A DNA stretch of 45,122 nt from Desulfatitalea alkaliphila (GTDB taxonomy: Bacteria; Desulfobacterota; Desulfobacteria; Desulfobacterales; Desulfosarcinaceae). The stretch's first letter is position 1. Each line of letters begins with the position of its first letter. Positions 9,115-18,397 of the stretch are shown here, piece by piece. The notes under the pieces were generated by a model that ran no database searches, was not told where the DNA came from, and saw nothing but the letters and a program-made list of their open reading frames with translations. Both the position numbers and the translations under genes were made by a program. Where the stretch lies: the NCBI RefSeq assembly GCF_022968795.1, contig NZ_JALJRB010000036.1, positions 1 to 45,122 on the forward strand, read 5' to 3'.

Positions 9115-9855
9115 ATGCGCATTGCCGCCTTCGGCGATCTCCATCTGACCCATCGACCGGCATTGGACAAACACGGGGCCGATGAAGTGGCCCTGCTGCG
9201 CTTTGATGATCACCTCACGCGCAGCCATGATCGGATTTTGTTGCTGGGGGATATTTTCCAGACCGATTACGGGCCTTATCCAGGATCGCGTGCCGAGGTG
9301 TTCGGCGCCATCACAGAGCGCTATCCGCGGATTTTCCGGCGTTGGCGCGCCGCACCGTGCACCATGCTTTACGGCAACCACGACCGCATCACCCAGGGGC
9401 TGATGGGCGCGGTGCAGCAGGTGCGGATGGTGGTGGACGGCCTGCGGATGTGGTTCATTCACGGCCACCAGTTCGACCCTTTCATCGAAAGGCGCGGGCA
9501 GGTGCCCTACGTGGTCACCTGGATGATCGGCGGTTTGCGGCGCATGGGTTGGCATCGACTGGCCGACTATCTGGAAGGGCCGTTGTATCAGGCCGGACAG
9601 CGGCGCTTTCCCATACTGCACGGGGAGGCGCGGCAGGAGATGATCGATGGCGCGGTCGATCTGGTCGCCATGGGCCACTCCCACACCATCGCATGGCGTG
9701 CCCTGGGAAAGGGGCTCTATCTCAATGCCGGGGATTGCACTACCCAACGCATGCAGTATTTGTCCCTCGACACACAGACCCTTACGGCGCAGGTGCGCGT
9801 TTTCACCCCGCCCAACCGCCACGCGGTGCTGTTGCAGGGAATCCTGGCCGCTTGA
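9115..9855 (+). CDS. Calcineurin-like metallophosphoesterase
   Basis: The 246-residue protein has the metallophosphoesterase metal-ligand series in order: GDLHLTH near the N-terminus, LLGDIFQ, GNHDR, HGHQFD and GHSHT. These bind two metals and hydrolyse phosphoesters; the substrate is unknown, with nucleotide, lipid A precursor or protein phosphate all possible for the superfamily. The frame is open upstream to 8938, but the ATG at 9115 is preceded by AAAGGAAAGG and begins the conserved MRIAAFGD strand, so the upstream 59 codons are most likely not translated. No signal peptide. The gene is divergent from the MBL hydrolase and convergent with the START-like gene. Confidence 0.88.
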   Translation: MRIAAFGDLHLTHRPALDKHGADEVALLRFDDHLTRSHDRILLLGDIFQTDYGPYPGSRAEVFGAITERYPRIFRRWRAAPCTMLYGNHDRITQGLMGAVQQVRMVVDGLRMWFIHGHQFDPFIERRGQVPYVVTWMIGGLRRMGWHRLADYLEGPLYQAGQRRFPILHGEARQEMIDGAVDLVAMGHSHTIAWRALGKGLYLNAGDCTTQRMQYLSLDTQTLTAQVRVFTPPNRHAVLLQGILAA

Positions 9856-9888
9856 CGCGTCCTGCCGATTACCTTGCCGGAGGCGCAT

Positions 9889-10650
9889 TCATTCGGTGCA
9901 GTGCAACGCTTCGCGAATACGGCCCACCACATCGGCCATGGAGTGCCCGGCACCGAGGCGCAAGCCTGCGCGCTGGTACCAGCGGGTGCCTTTGAGGGTC
10001 AGGGTGTAGGTGTGCAGGGTGGCGTCGGGATCGCCGGGGAAGGGTTCGAAACGGTGGGCGCCCAGGTTGAGGGCCAGATCGTTGGCGCAGGGTTGGCCGT
10101 CGGCGTCCAGACAGCCGGTGGTTTGCGACGGATCATCCACCAGGGTCCAGTAGATGTCCAGGCGTTCGCCGCACGGTTGCGGCAGATGTGCAATACGCAA
10201 CAGATAGCCGGTGCTGAAGCCGAAGACCCGGATGCGGGTCCAGAAATCCACCGCCTCGGCGCCTGGATGGGGGGCGTCCAAGGCAAACGCCCGCAGCACC
10301 TTGCTTTCAACGGTGTGCGGCATCAGCGTCGTGTATTGGTCATAGCGCCGCACCACTTCGAAACAGGCTCGCGGGGGCGCCTGGATGCGCCCCATGCTCT
10401 GGGCGACTACCGTATCGGCATCTTGCCGGGTGATCCGGGTGATAATTTCGCCGGTGGCGAGCCGCTCCCAATCCGGCGCATCGATGACCTGCAAGAAGGC
10501 CTCCTCCAGCGCAATGGGCATCCGGTTGGAACGGCCGTCCGCATTGCGCGGGTCGGCTCCGTCCGCCGCTGCACCGTTGCCGGCCGGACCGACGATCGCA
10601 CCGAACAAGATCGCCCAAAAGAGAGTCCTTCGGAACAGGGGGGACAACAA
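9889..10650 (-). CDS. Exported START/SRPBCC-like lipid-binding protein
   Basis: This 253-residue protein starts with a signal peptide (basic RRTL then a hydrophobic run to about residue 28). The body resembles the SRPBCC/START helix-grip fold: ARP-like strand QSMGRIQAPPRACFEVV, then YDQYTTLMPHTVESKVL, a mid-domain FWTRIRVFGF, and a C-terminal helix after GAGHSMADVVGRIREAL. Such proteins bind hydrophobic ligands such as lipids. The start codon is TTG at 10650, with AGGAG six bases upstream. It sits at the edge of the fatty-acid modification island, so a role in handling lipid in the periplasm is plausible but only inferred. Confidence 0.7.
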   Translation of the reverse strand: MLSPLFRRTLFWAILFGAIVGPAGNGAAADGADPRNADGRSNRMPIALEEAFLQVIDAPDWERLATGEIITRITRQDADTVVAQSMGRIQAPPRACFEVVRRYDQYTTLMPHTVESKVLRAFALDAPHPGAEAVDFWTRIRVFGFSTGYLLRIAHLPQPCGERLDIYWTLVDDPSQTTGCLDADGQPCANDLALNLGAHRFEPFPGDPDATLHTYTLTLKGTRWYQRAGLRLGAGHSMADVVGRIREALHCTE

Positions 10651-10904
10651 GGGGTTCTCCTTTTCTCTTTTTTTGCCTACAGTGCGATACCACCTGATGG
10701 TCGCCGGTGGCTTCGCTCCAAAGATGTATCGGCCGTCCGGCCGGCAACATGAGCGGGGTTTGCACGGCGGCCCACCGTTGACATGATCCCATGCGGGCCT
10801 TGTCCTACCATGACCCTACCAACCATCCCTCCCTTGCCATGGCCCATCGCCGATCTATTCTATACCTTGGTTTAAAGCGCGGCAACAACCAGGGAGGTGG
10901 TGGA
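10651..10904. other. Divergent intergenic region
   Basis: This 254-base region separates the exported START-like gene from the GPH transporter gene. Promoters for both should lie here. I could not find a convincing -35/-10 or -24/-12 pair. An open frame begins at 10791 in the transporter frame, but the transporter's ribosome binding site (AGGGAGGTGG at 10891-10900) shows that translation starts at 10905. Confidence 0.4.
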
Positions 10905-12275
10905 ATGGCGGGCACCGGATTGTCGACAAATATCAAGCTGGCCTATGCCTCGCCCGCATTTGCCCTGGCGGTGGTGGGCATTCCGGTCTATGTCTATATG
11001 CCCAAGCTGTACACCGATGTGGTGGGCGTGGACATCGCCGTGTTGGGCGCCCTGCTGTTCGGGGTGCGTCTTTTCGATGCCGTGACCGACCCCTTGATCG
11101 GGCTTTGGTCCGACGCCACCCGCAGCCGGTGGGGCCGGCGACGTCCCTTCATCGCCGCCGGCATGGCCTTGGTGGCCCTGTCCCTCTTCTTTCTCTTCAC
11201 GCCGCCGGACACCAGGCCGACGGCGGCGGCGGTGTGGTTCGGCGTCTGGATCTATGTGCTCTTTTTCTTCTGGACCATGGCGACGGTGCCCTTCGAGGCC
11301 TTGGGCCCGGAGATCACCTTCGACTACCACGCCCGCACGACCCTTTTCGGCTGGCGGGACGGCGCCCTGATCGCGGGCACCCTGGTGGCGGCTGCCTCGC
11401 CCGCCCTGATCCAGGCGCTGTTCGGACTGGGTGCCGATGCCCGGGGCGAGCGGGAGAAGTTTTACTGGATGGCGATCTTGTACGCGCCGTTGTTGCTGGC
11501 CAGCGGCGCTTGGTGCGTCGCCAGTGTGAGCGAGCGGTCGGGGGTCTCGGTTGCAGCGTGTACGGGGTTGTTGCGCGGTATCCGCGCCCTGGGGCGCAAT
11601 CGCCCCTTTTGGGTGCTGCTGGCCTCCTATACCATCAGCGCCGTGGGCAACAACTTGCCGGCCACTTTGATTCTGTTCTATGTGCAATATGTGCTTGAAT
11701 CGGTCCGGGCCGATCTGTTTTTGATGCTCTATTTTGTTACCGGAATCCTGTTGTTGCCGGCCTGGATCGCTCTGGCGCGCCGGGTGGGCAAAAAATGGGC
11801 CTGGCTGGGCGCCATGGGGGTGAACAGCGGTGCCTTTACCGGTGTCTATTTTTTGGGGCCGGGCGACACTCTGCTCTACGGTCTGCTGGTGGTTGCGTCG
11901 GGCATCGGGTTCGGGGCCACCCTGGCCTTGCCGTCCGCTATACAGGCCGATGTGATCGATTATGACGAGTTGCAGACCGGTCGGCGGCGTGAGGGGTTGT
12001 ACATCGGGCTGTGGTCCATCTCCCGAAAACTGGCCGCCGCCGTGGGGGTGGGGGCCGGTTTGGCCCTTCTGGGGGCGTCGGGGTACACGCCCAATAGGGC
12101 CCAGAGTCCCGAGGTGGTCCACATGCTGCGCGTTTTGTATGCCCTGGTGCCGGCGATCTGCAACTTGCTCGGCCTGGTCATCGCCATGACCTATCCCATT
12201 GACGAGACCCTGCACCGCAAGATCCGCGCCCAAATCGATGCCCGCCACGCCGTTCCCTCGTCGCGTCGGGCCTGA
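10905..12275 (+). CDS. GPH-family (MFS) sodium/cation symporter
   Basis: This 456-residue polytopic protein has about 12 membrane helices and the glycoside-pentoside-hexuronide:cation symporter signature: the early [25 protein letters not shown] loop (near residues 53-80) and, in the second half, [20 protein letters not shown]. The family classically moves sugars with Na+ or H+. Here the next gene begins 19 bases later and encodes a lipid-modifying fusion, so this member may transport a lipid or lipid precursor instead. GPH-annotated transporters are also found next to the FAD-oxidoreductase/DUF1365 genes of alphaproteobacterial fatty-acid modification operons, as far as I recall. The start at 10905 is set by AGGGAGGTGG; the upstream in-frame ATG at 10791 is not supported. 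Confidence 0.87.
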   Translation: MAGTGLSTNIKLAYASPAFALAVVGIPVYVYMPKLYTDVVGVDIAVLGALLFGVRLFDAVTDPLIGLWSDATRSRWGRRRPFIAAGMALVALSLFFLFTPPDTRPTAAAVWFGVWIYVLFFFWTMATVPFEALGPEITFDYHARTTLFGWRDGALIAGTLVAAASPALIQALFGLGADARGEREKFYWMAILYAPLLLASGAWCVASVSERSGVSVAACTGLLRGIRALGRNRPFWVLLASYTISAVGNNLPATLILFYVQYVLESVRADLFLMLYFVTGILLLPAWIALARRVGKKWAWLGAMGVNSGAFTGVYFLGPGDTLLYGLLVVASGIGFGATLALPSAIQADVIDYDELQTGRRREGLYIGLWSISRKLAAAVGVGAGLALLGASGYTPNRAQSPEVVHMLRVLYALVPAICNLLGLVIAMTYPIDETLHRKIRAQIDARHAVPSSRRA

Positions 12276-12294
12276 AACGGAAAGGAGGACTGCC

Positions 12295-14121
12295 ATGGCG
12301 TCTTATGCAATGGTTCTGCTGACCAACCTGGCGGCCGTCGCCGCCCTGATGACGGTGGGGTGGGGCATCAGCACGGCCCGCCGCAACGTGACCGTGGTGG
12401 ACACCCTCTGGGGGCTGGGGTTCGTCATGCTGGCCTGGCTTAGCTTGATGGGGGCCGAAGGTTATGCCGGCCGCGCCTGGCCCATGGTCTTGATGACCAC
12501 GGTCTGGGGTTTGCGCTTGAGCCATTACCTGCACCAGCGCAACCGGGGCAAGGGCGAAGATCCCCGCTACGCCGCCTGGCGGACCGCGACCGGCCCCGGT
12601 TTCTGGTGGATCAGCCTGTTCAAGGTGTTTCTGCTGCAGGCGGCCGTGCTGTGGGTCATCGCCCTGCCGCTGCAGGTGGCCGTCATGGCCCCGGAACCGG
12701 CGCGATGGACCGCGTGGGATGTGCTGGGGTTGGTGGTGTGGCTGGTCGGGATGACCTTCGAGGCCGTTGCGGATCGGCAGTTGGCGCGCTTCAAGGCCGA
12801 TCCGGCCAACCGCGGACGGATCATGGATCGCGGCCTGTGGGCCTACAGCCGACACCCCAACTACTTCGGCGAAATATTGATCTGGTGGGGTCTCTTTTTC
12901 ATGGCCGTTTCGGTACCCGGCGGCTGGCTCACCGTAATCGGGCCCCTGCTGATCACCTATGTGCTGGTGCGCCTGACAGGCGTGGCCCTCACCGAGAAAA
13001 CCATGCTGGCCACCCGGCCCGCATATGCCGATTACCAGCGGCGCACCAGCGCCCTGGTGCCGTGGTTTTCCACTTCGCCCCTGCAGTTGCTGTTGGGCCG
13101 TCTGGCCGCCATGGCCGACCGGGGGGTGCTGCCCGACCGGGTCATCCGATGGGGCATCCGATTGCTGGATGCCGTGCGTCTATTCCAGGAGGGGCGTGGC
13201 GGCGCAGCGGCGCGCATGGCTCGCAAACAGGCTTTCATCCGCCACATGCACGCGGCGCCCATCGCCATCGTGCCGGAGCGGGCCAACGATCAGCACTACG
13301 CGCTGCCGCCGGCTTTCTTCGAGCAGGTGCTGGGCCGCCATCGCAAATACAGCGGCTGTTGGTGGCCGTCCGGGGTCGACACCCTGGACTCCGCCGAGGC
13401 GGCCATGCTGCAGCTGACCTGTGAGCGGGCCGAACTGGCCGACGGTATGAAGGTGCTGGAGCTGGGCTGCGGCTGGGGTGCCCTCTCCCTCTGGATGGCC
13501 CGCCACTACCCGCGGACGGCCATCACGGCGGTTTCCAATTCCAGTGCACAGGCGGAATTCATAAAGGCGGCATGCCGGCGGGAAGGGCTCGACAACCTGA
13601 CGGTGCTCACCGCCGACATGAACGATTTCGACACCGATCAACTTTTCGACCGGGTGGTCTCGGTGGAGATGTTCGAGCACATGCGCAACTGGCAGCGATT
13701 GTTGTCGCGCATCGCCGGCTGGCTGACCCCGGGGGGCAAGCTGTTCATTCACATCTTCACGCACCGGGAATTGGTTTACCCCTTCGAAACCGGCGGGGAA
13801 GACAACTGGATGGGGCGCTACTTCTTCTCCGGAGGCATGATGCCCTCCGACGATTTGCTGCTCTACTTCCAGGACCATTTCCGGGTGCAAACCCACCACG
13901 TGGTCAACGGCCGCCACTACCGCGACACAGCCAACGCCTGGCTGACCAACCTGGACCGCCATCGTGCGGTGGTGCGCCGGATTATTGAACCGGTCTATGG
14001 AACCGACACCGAACTGTGGCTGCAACGTTGGCGCATCTTCTTCATGGCTTGTGCCGAATTGTGGGGCTACCGGCGGGGCAATGAGTGGTTGGTTTCCCAT
14101 TACCTGTTGCAGAAACGTTGA
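12295..14121 (+). CDS. DUF1295 (5-alpha-reductase-like)-CFA methyltransferase fusion
   Basis: This 608-residue protein has two halves. Residues 1 to about 255 are a polytopic DUF1295/steroid 5-alpha-reductase-like domain, with the family motif [20 protein letters not shown] near 180-200. Members are NAD(P)H-dependent reductases or related methyltransferases. Residues about 300-608 are a SAM-dependent methyltransferase of the cyclopropane-fatty-acyl-phospholipid synthase family, with motif [17 protein letters not shown] near 387, SVEMFEHM, and the late [10 protein letters not shown]. The start at 12295 is set by AAAGGAGGAC. A CFA-type enzyme methylates the double bond of a phospholipid acyl chain; an attached reductase could reduce a methylene intermediate to a methyl branch. 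That coupling is inference. The gene follows the GPH transporter by 19 bases and converges on the minus-strand lipid operon. Confidence 0.85.
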   Translation: MASYAMVLLTNLAAVAALMTVGWGISTARRNVTVVDTLWGLGFVMLAWLSLMGAEGYAGRAWPMVLMTTVWGLRLSHYLHQRNRGKGEDPRYAAWRTATGPGFWWISLFKVFLLQAAVLWVIALPLQVAVMAPEPARWTAWDVLGLVVWLVGMTFEAVADRQLARFKADPANRGRIMDRGLWAYSRHPNYFGEILIWWGLFFMAVSVPGGWLTVIGPLLITYVLVRLTGVALTEKTMLATRPAYADYQRRTSALVPWFSTSPLQLLLGRLAAMADRGVLPDRVIRWGIRLLDAVRLFQEGRGGAAARMARKQAFIRHMHAAPIAIVPERANDQHYALPPAFFEQVLGRHRKYSGCWWPSGVDTLDSAEAAMLQLTCERAELADGMKVLELGCGWGALSLWMARHYPRTAITAVSNSSAQAEFIKAACRREGLDNLTVLTADMNDFDTDQLFDRVVSVEMFEHMRNWQRLLSRIAGWLTPGGKLFIHIFTHRELVYPFETGGEDNWMGRYFFSGGMMPSDDLLLYFQDHFRVQTHHVVNGRHYRDTANAWLTNLDRHRAVVRRIIEPVYGTDTELWLQRWRIFFMACAELWGYRRGNEWLVSHYLLQKR

Positions 14122-14178
14122 TACAACGACCGAAACAAATAGAAGATCTAATAGGCTGCTTGCTTCCGGTAGTGCAAA

Positions 14179-14210
14179 GACGAACAGAGGGGCCTCCCCC
14201 TCTGTTCGTC
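14179..14210. terminator. Perfect 14-bp hairpin between convergent genes
   Basis: The arms GACGAACAGAGGGG (14179-14192) and CCCCTCTGTTCGTC (14197-14210) pair perfectly around a four-base loop. It lies between two convergent gene ends, which is where a bidirectional terminator is expected. No long T-run follows on either side, so it could also stop transcription only weakly or protect mRNA ends. Confidence 0.6.
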
Positions 14211-14305
14211 ATCAAGGTGTTCATCAGCCAGGACTGCTTCTTACCGCCTACGATCCACAATCGAATGCCATTTTGCCCACGGTAGGGAGTTATTGACAGG
14301 CGGGT

Positions 14306-15604
14306 TTATTGCTGCACGGCGTCGATCTCAATCGCCGGTAAAATCGGCGCCTCTCGAGCCAAGGGTTTCGCGAGTACCATCTGGACATTGCCCAGGTAGC
14401 GTTCGGCGAATCCCGCTTCGCAGTAGGCGAGGTAGAATTCCCACATGCGGATGAAGCTTTCGGGGTAGCCGAGGCGGCGCACGTCCTCCAGACGGTCCAT
14501 GAAGTTGCGGCGCCAGGCGGCCAGGGTGCGGGCATAGTGGGGGCCGATCTCTTCCAGGTGGAAGAGACGCATGTCGCTGCGCCGGGTCACCGCCTGGAGC
14601 ATGGCGGTAGTGGAGGGGATGGTAGAGCCGGGGAAGATGTAGCGCTTGATGAAGTCCACGGAGTGCACATGCTGGTCGTAGACCTGATCGGTGATGGTGA
14701 TGGCCTGCAGGGCCATCGTACCTGCAGGCTTGAGCAGCCCACTGCAGGCGGCGAAGAAATCGCCGAGGTACTGGTGGCCCACCGCTTCGATCATTTCGAT
14801 GGAGACCAGTTTGTCGTAGCGGCCATTGAGATCGCGGTAGTCCTTTTGCAGCACTTGCACCCGGTCCGACAATCCGGCGGCGGCGATCCGCTGCTTGGCA
14901 TAACGGTACTGCGCATCGGAGATGGTGGTGGTGGTCACCCGGCAGCCGAAGTGGGTGGCGGCGTATTCGGCAAAGCCGCCCCAGCCGCCGCCGATTTCGA
15001 TCACGTGATCTTTGTCCGTGAGACCCAGTTTGCGGGCGATGCGATCGTACTTGTTCAAGGAGGCGGCTTGCAAGGTGCTTTGCGCGTCGGGGAAGATGCC
15101 GGCGGAGTAGGTCATGGTCTCGTCCAGAAACAACCGGTAAAAGTCGTTGCCCAGGTCGTAGTGCGCGGCGATGTTACGGCGGCTGCCCCGTCGGGTGTTG
15201 CGCCGCAGCAGGTGGAACAGGCGGTGCAGGGGCGCGGTCAGTCTGCCTGTTCCCCGGTCCAGTCCCTGGAAGGCGTCGGGATTGCGCAGGATGATCCTGA
15301 AAAGCGCGGTGAGGTCGTTGCTGGTCCAATGCCCGTCCATGTAACTTTCGGCGGCGCCGATGCTGCCGCCGAAGGCGGTGGCGGTCCAGAAACGGGGGTC
15401 GTGAACCTCCAGGATGGCGGTTAAGGGCAGCGGCCCCTCGCTGCTGCCGAAATCAAGCGTTTCACCATTTGCAATGACCGCCAAGCGTCCATTACGGATG
15501 CCGGCCATCCGGCCCATCACCAGGTTGCGGGCCAAGGGCGCCAGGTGTCCTGAAGAGAAACGGGCTGCGGCCGTCGTGCGGTCGGGCATGATCGATGTGG
15601 TCAT
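14306..15604 (-). CDS. Cyclopropane-fatty-acyl-phospholipid synthase family methyltransferase
   Basis: This 432-residue protein matches the full-length CFA synthase pattern: an N-terminal domain, then NIAAHYDLGNDFYRLFLD near 144-161, SAM motif VIEIGGGWGG at 201-210, SIEMIEAVGHQY (the Glu that contacts bicarbonate in the family), HVHSVDFIKRYIFPGS and HYARTL. It should transfer a methyl or methylene group from SAM to cis double bonds of phospholipid acyl chains at the membrane surface. At the family position usually written YSCG it reads YSAG; that residue contributes mainly by its backbone, so activity is still likely. The frame is open to 15940, but AGGAGG before 15604 fixes the start. It is the last gene of the minus-strand lipid operon and the second CFA-type enzyme in the island. 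Confidence 0.9.
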   Translation of the reverse strand: MTTSIMPDRTTAAARFSSGHLAPLARNLVMGRMAGIRNGRLAVIANGETLDFGSSEGPLPLTAILEVHDPRFWTATAFGGSIGAAESYMDGHWTSNDLTALFRIILRNPDAFQGLDRGTGRLTAPLHRLFHLLRRNTRRGSRRNIAAHYDLGNDFYRLFLDETMTYSAGIFPDAQSTLQAASLNKYDRIARKLGLTDKDHVIEIGGGWGGFAEYAATHFGCRVTTTTISDAQYRYAKQRIAAAGLSDRVQVLQKDYRDLNGRYDKLVSIEMIEAVGHQYLGDFFAACSGLLKPAGTMALQAITITDQVYDQHVHSVDFIKRYIFPGSTIPSTTAMLQAVTRRSDMRLFHLEEIGPHYARTLAAWRRNFMDRLEDVRRLGYPESFIRMWEFYLAYCEAGFAERYLGNVQMVLAKPLAREAPILPAIEIDAVQQ

Positions 15605-15669
15605 GTTGGTTTTCCTCCTATATTCCCTGCTTTCAAGGGCGTTTGCAGGCCATTGCGGCGCCACTTTTA

Positions 15670-16077
15670 CTACCCGTTCGTCGGCCATTGTCGGGCAACG
15701 TAATAGCCGATGGCTGCGGTCAAGCCGGTCAACACCGTGCCCCAGACCAGATCCACTGCGACCATGGCCGGCGGCCAATCCTTGAGCACGGCCCAGTTGG
15801 TCAAATCGTAGGTGGCGTATGCCAGGAATCCCAGGGCCGCTCCCAAAAGCAGCGCCTGCCCGATCGAATTCGCCGGCAGAACGGCAAAGAAGAGAATGCC
15901 GACCATGTAAACGGCATAGAACAGAAGCGCCGCCGGCCAATTGACCTGATCCGCCATGAGATGCCCGATCTGCCGCTGGTAAAAACCCTTGGCGAAAATG
16001 CCCAACCAGAGTAGATCCACGATCAGGAATCCCGCCGCCATGCTGCCGGTTACGGCAGCCAGTTTCACGATGCTCAT
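15670..16077 (-). CDS. DUF2177 family membrane protein
   Basis: This 135-residue protein has four predicted membrane helices and the DUF2177 pattern, with an early DLLWLGIFAKGFYQRQIGH and a middle GFLAYATYDLTNWAVLKDWP. The function is unknown. DUF2177 genes often sit beside CFA synthase, DUF1365 and FAD-oxidoreductase genes, so a structural or electron-transfer role in acyl-chain modification is plausible. AGGAGGG precedes the ATG. It is 65 bases upstream of the CFA-type gene and should be cotranscribed with it. Confidence 0.88.
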   Translation of the reverse strand: MSIVKLAAVTGSMAAGFLIVDLLWLGIFAKGFYQRQIGHLMADQVNWPAALLFYAVYMVGILFFAVLPANSIGQALLLGAALGFLAYATYDLTNWAVLKDWPPAMVAVDLVWGTVLTGLTAAIGYYVARQWPTNG

Positions 16078-16306
16078 AACATGCCCTCCTGGATGTGATG
16101 AGGTTTGCCGTTGGACCTTTGAACTACCCTTTTTCTTTACGCTTGATCCGAATGTGTTGCGTAAAAGATGCTGCGTGAGGTCAACCTGTCAATCCAAGCC
16201 CATCGGGGGCTTAATGGGGGGGAAGTGGTAGTCCTGCGCCAAGGCCGCCAAGCGCACCAGGATAACAGGTGGCCGGCCGGTGACCGGGCGGATGCGATCG
16301 ATCGGC

Positions 16307-17092
16307 TCAGCAAGCGCTTTCCGGTGCCGCCGCCAATTTCTTGGGATGGGTGTGGACCGGTGTGCCCTTGAGAAAGAGGCGCAGGGCTTGCCAGTGAATC
16401 AGGGTCCAAACCTTGGTGGTCATCAAGGGATAATGGAGCAGAACGCCGGTCAACCGGCGATGGGTGATTTCCCGTCGGTGCAGGGCCAGGGTAGCGTCCA
16501 ACAGCCGCCGGCCGCCCGTCTCGCCGACGATCATGTGCACGTTGAGCCGGTCGCCGGGCACGCGGAAGCGCCAATCGTAGGCCAGATCCATGGCCATGAA
16601 AGGCGACACGTGCATTTGCTTGGCGAAACGGTATTGGCGCCAATGGGCAGCGGGGTGCTGGTTGTCGTCCCGGCGCAATACATAGAGCTGTTCCTCCTTC
16701 CAGGGGGTGTTGTGCACTTCGGCCACGATGGTTTCCAGGCACTGATCCCGGCGGTCGAAGCAGTAGTAAAAGCTGACCGGGTTGAAGCAGTAGCCGAAGT
16801 AGCGCAGGTGGGTCAGCAGCCGGATGGGACCTTCGGGGCGGATGCCGGTGTGTCGCGCCACCAGTTCCCGAACGGCGGTGTCCAGGGGGGTGCGCGGATC
16901 GCCCAGGTGGTCCTGGCGTTTGAACCAGGCGATATTGGGACGGGTGTGGGACCAGAGGGGATGCACTGCAAACAGGGGGTCCAGTTCCGCCAAGTCCAGG
17001 TACATCAGGAACAAGCGGTAGCGGAAACGGTTGCTGGTGGGTTGAAAGCGCCGGTGGCGCACCCACCCTTCGTAAATGGCGCTGTGCATCAT
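16307..17092 (-). CDS. DUF1365 family protein
   Basis: The 261-residue protein opens with the DUF1365 beginning SAIYEGWVRHRRFQP, followed by FRYRLFLMYLDLAEL, and has the central LRYFGYCFNPVSFYYCFD and EVHNTPWKE motifs of the family. DUF1365 proteins are consistently encoded next to FAD-dependent oxidoreductases and CFA-type enzymes; in Rhodobacter, genes of this type belong to the singlet-oxygen-responsive fatty acid modification set. The biochemical role is not established. The start ATGATG at 17092 overlaps the TGA of the upstream oxidoreductase gene, so the two are translationally coupled. The last residues are basic and poor in family similarity. A 229-base gap separates it from DUF2177. 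Confidence 0.88.
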   Translation of the reverse strand: MMHSAIYEGWVRHRRFQPTSNRFRYRLFLMYLDLAELDPLFAVHPLWSHTRPNIAWFKRQDHLGDPRTPLDTAVRELVARHTGIRPEGPIRLLTHLRYFGYCFNPVSFYYCFDRRDQCLETIVAEVHNTPWKEEQLYVLRRDDNQHPAAHWRQYRFAKQMHVSPFMAMDLAYDWRFRVPGDRLNVHMIVGETGGRRLLDATLALHRREITHRRLTGVLLHYPLMTTKVWTLIHWQALRLFLKGTPVHTHPKKLAAAPESAC

Positions 17093-18339
17093 GGCAGGGC
17101 CTTTCCGAAATGGTTGGCGACGGCCAGGGCGCTGTTGACGCCGTCTTCGTGGAAGCCGTAGCCCCAATAAGCGCCGCAGTAGTGGGTGCGGTTGCGGCCG
17201 CTGATGCTTTCCCATTGCCGGCGGGCCTGCAGACCGGGTGGATCGTAGATCGGGTGGTGGTAGAGCATGCTCGCGATGCGTCGTTCGGGAGCCACGGCCT
17301 CCGGGCGGTTGAGGGTGACGCAGTAGTGCTCAGAGGCATCCAGTTGCTGCAGGCGGTTCATGTAGTAGGTCAGGGCCACGCGGCCCATGGGCGCTACCGG
17401 AATATGGTAGTTCCAACTGGCCCGCGCGATGGGCGCCGGCGGCAGCAGACGGGCGTCGGTGTGCAGGACCGTCAAATTCTCCTGGTAGGGAATGGCGCCC
17501 AGCACGGCCCGTTCGGCGTCGCTGGGGTCGGCCAGCATGCGCAGGGCCTGATCGCTGTGGGCGGCGATCACCACTTGGTCGAACCTTTCGGGGGGGTGAT
17601 CGGAAACGGTGATGTCCACGCCGTCGGAGGCCCGGCGCACGGCAGTGACCGGGCTGTCGAGCCGGATGCGCTCCCGGTAAGGGCCTGTCAGCGGCGGGAT
17701 GTAGCGGTGGGAGCCGCCCTGGATGGCGAGCCAACGGGGTTGGTGCAGGGCGTTGAGAAATCCGTGGTTGTGGAAGAAGCGGGCCAGGTAGCTGACCGGG
17801 AAATCCAGGAACCGCCTGGGATCGGAGGACCAGATGGCACTGCCCATGGGCACCAGGAATTTTTCGATGAACAGGGGGCCGTAACGATTGCTGCGCAGAT
17901 AATGGCCCAGGGTGGTCCTGTCGTCGCCGGACGCCATCAGCCGCCGGGCCGCTTGCCGGAAGCGCAGGGCGTCGAAAAGCATGCGCTGGAAAGCCGGGCG
18001 CAACAAGTTTTTCCGCTGCACGAAAAGGGCTTTCAGGGATTTGGGCGAGTAGAGCAGCCCGCTGCGTTCGCACTGCACGCTGAAACTCATGTCCGACGGT
18101 TGCCAGGCCACCCCGAGGTGCCGCATTAACCGGATGAAGTTGGGATAGGTGGCCTCATTGAAAACGATGAAGCCGGTGTCCACCGCATGGCGGCGTCCGT
18201 CTTCGGCGGTCACGGAAACGGTGTGGGTGTGACCGCCGATGCGGCGGTCGGCTTCGAAAAGGGTCACCCTGTGGTCTTTGCAAAGCAGGTGGGCCACTGT
18301 CATCCCGCTGATGCCGCCACCGATGATTGCGATACGCAT
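17089..18339 (-). CDS. FAD-dependent oxidoreductase of the lipid-modification operon
   Basis: This 416-residue protein begins with a Rossmann dinucleotide-binding site, IAIIGGGISGMTVAHLL, with Glu 31 region LFEADRRIGGHTHT typical of amine-oxidase/phytoene-desaturase-like flavoproteins. Later motifs include DTGFIVFNEATYPN and the C-terminal GAYWGYGFHEDGVNSA, which places FAD. Close relatives are annotated as NAD/FAD-binding protein and occur beside DUF1365 and CFA synthase; in Rhodobacter one such flavoprotein family has been linked to converting methylated fatty acids toward furan fatty acids. The likely substrate here is a modified acyl chain, but this is inferred from neighbours. The frame is open to 18462, but AAAGGAAAA before 18339 and the conserved N-terminus fix the start. 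Confidence 0.88.
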   Translation of the reverse strand: MRIAIIGGGISGMTVAHLLCKDHRVTLFEADRRIGGHTHTVSVTAEDGRRHAVDTGFIVFNEATYPNFIRLMRHLGVAWQPSDMSFSVQCERSGLLYSPKSLKALFVQRKNLLRPAFQRMLFDALRFRQAARRLMASGDDRTTLGHYLRSNRYGPLFIEKFLVPMGSAIWSSDPRRFLDFPVSYLARFFHNHGFLNALHQPRWLAIQGGSHRYIPPLTGPYRERIRLDSPVTAVRRASDGVDITVSDHPPERFDQVVIAAHSDQALRMLADPSDAERAVLGAIPYQENLTVLHTDARLLPPAPIARASWNYHIPVAPMGRVALTYYMNRLQQLDASEHYCVTLNRPEAVAPERRIASMLYHHPIYDPPGLQARRQWESISGRNRTHYCGAYWGYGFHEDGVNSALAVANHFGKALP

Positions 18340-18397
18340 ACCATTTTTCCTTTTATGATCGCTGCCGGGCAGCGGTCCATTGCAGCGACGTGGGGCT

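Noticed and set aside
8613-9170. 185-codon minus-strand frame across the MBL hydrolase and the metallophosphoesterase start
   Set aside because: Arg-rich shadow of the MBL gene in another frame, without motifs.
9874-10752. 292-codon plus-strand frame opposite the START-like gene
   Set aside because: Antisense shadow; the minus-strand frame has a signal peptide, a domain pattern and a good ribosome site.
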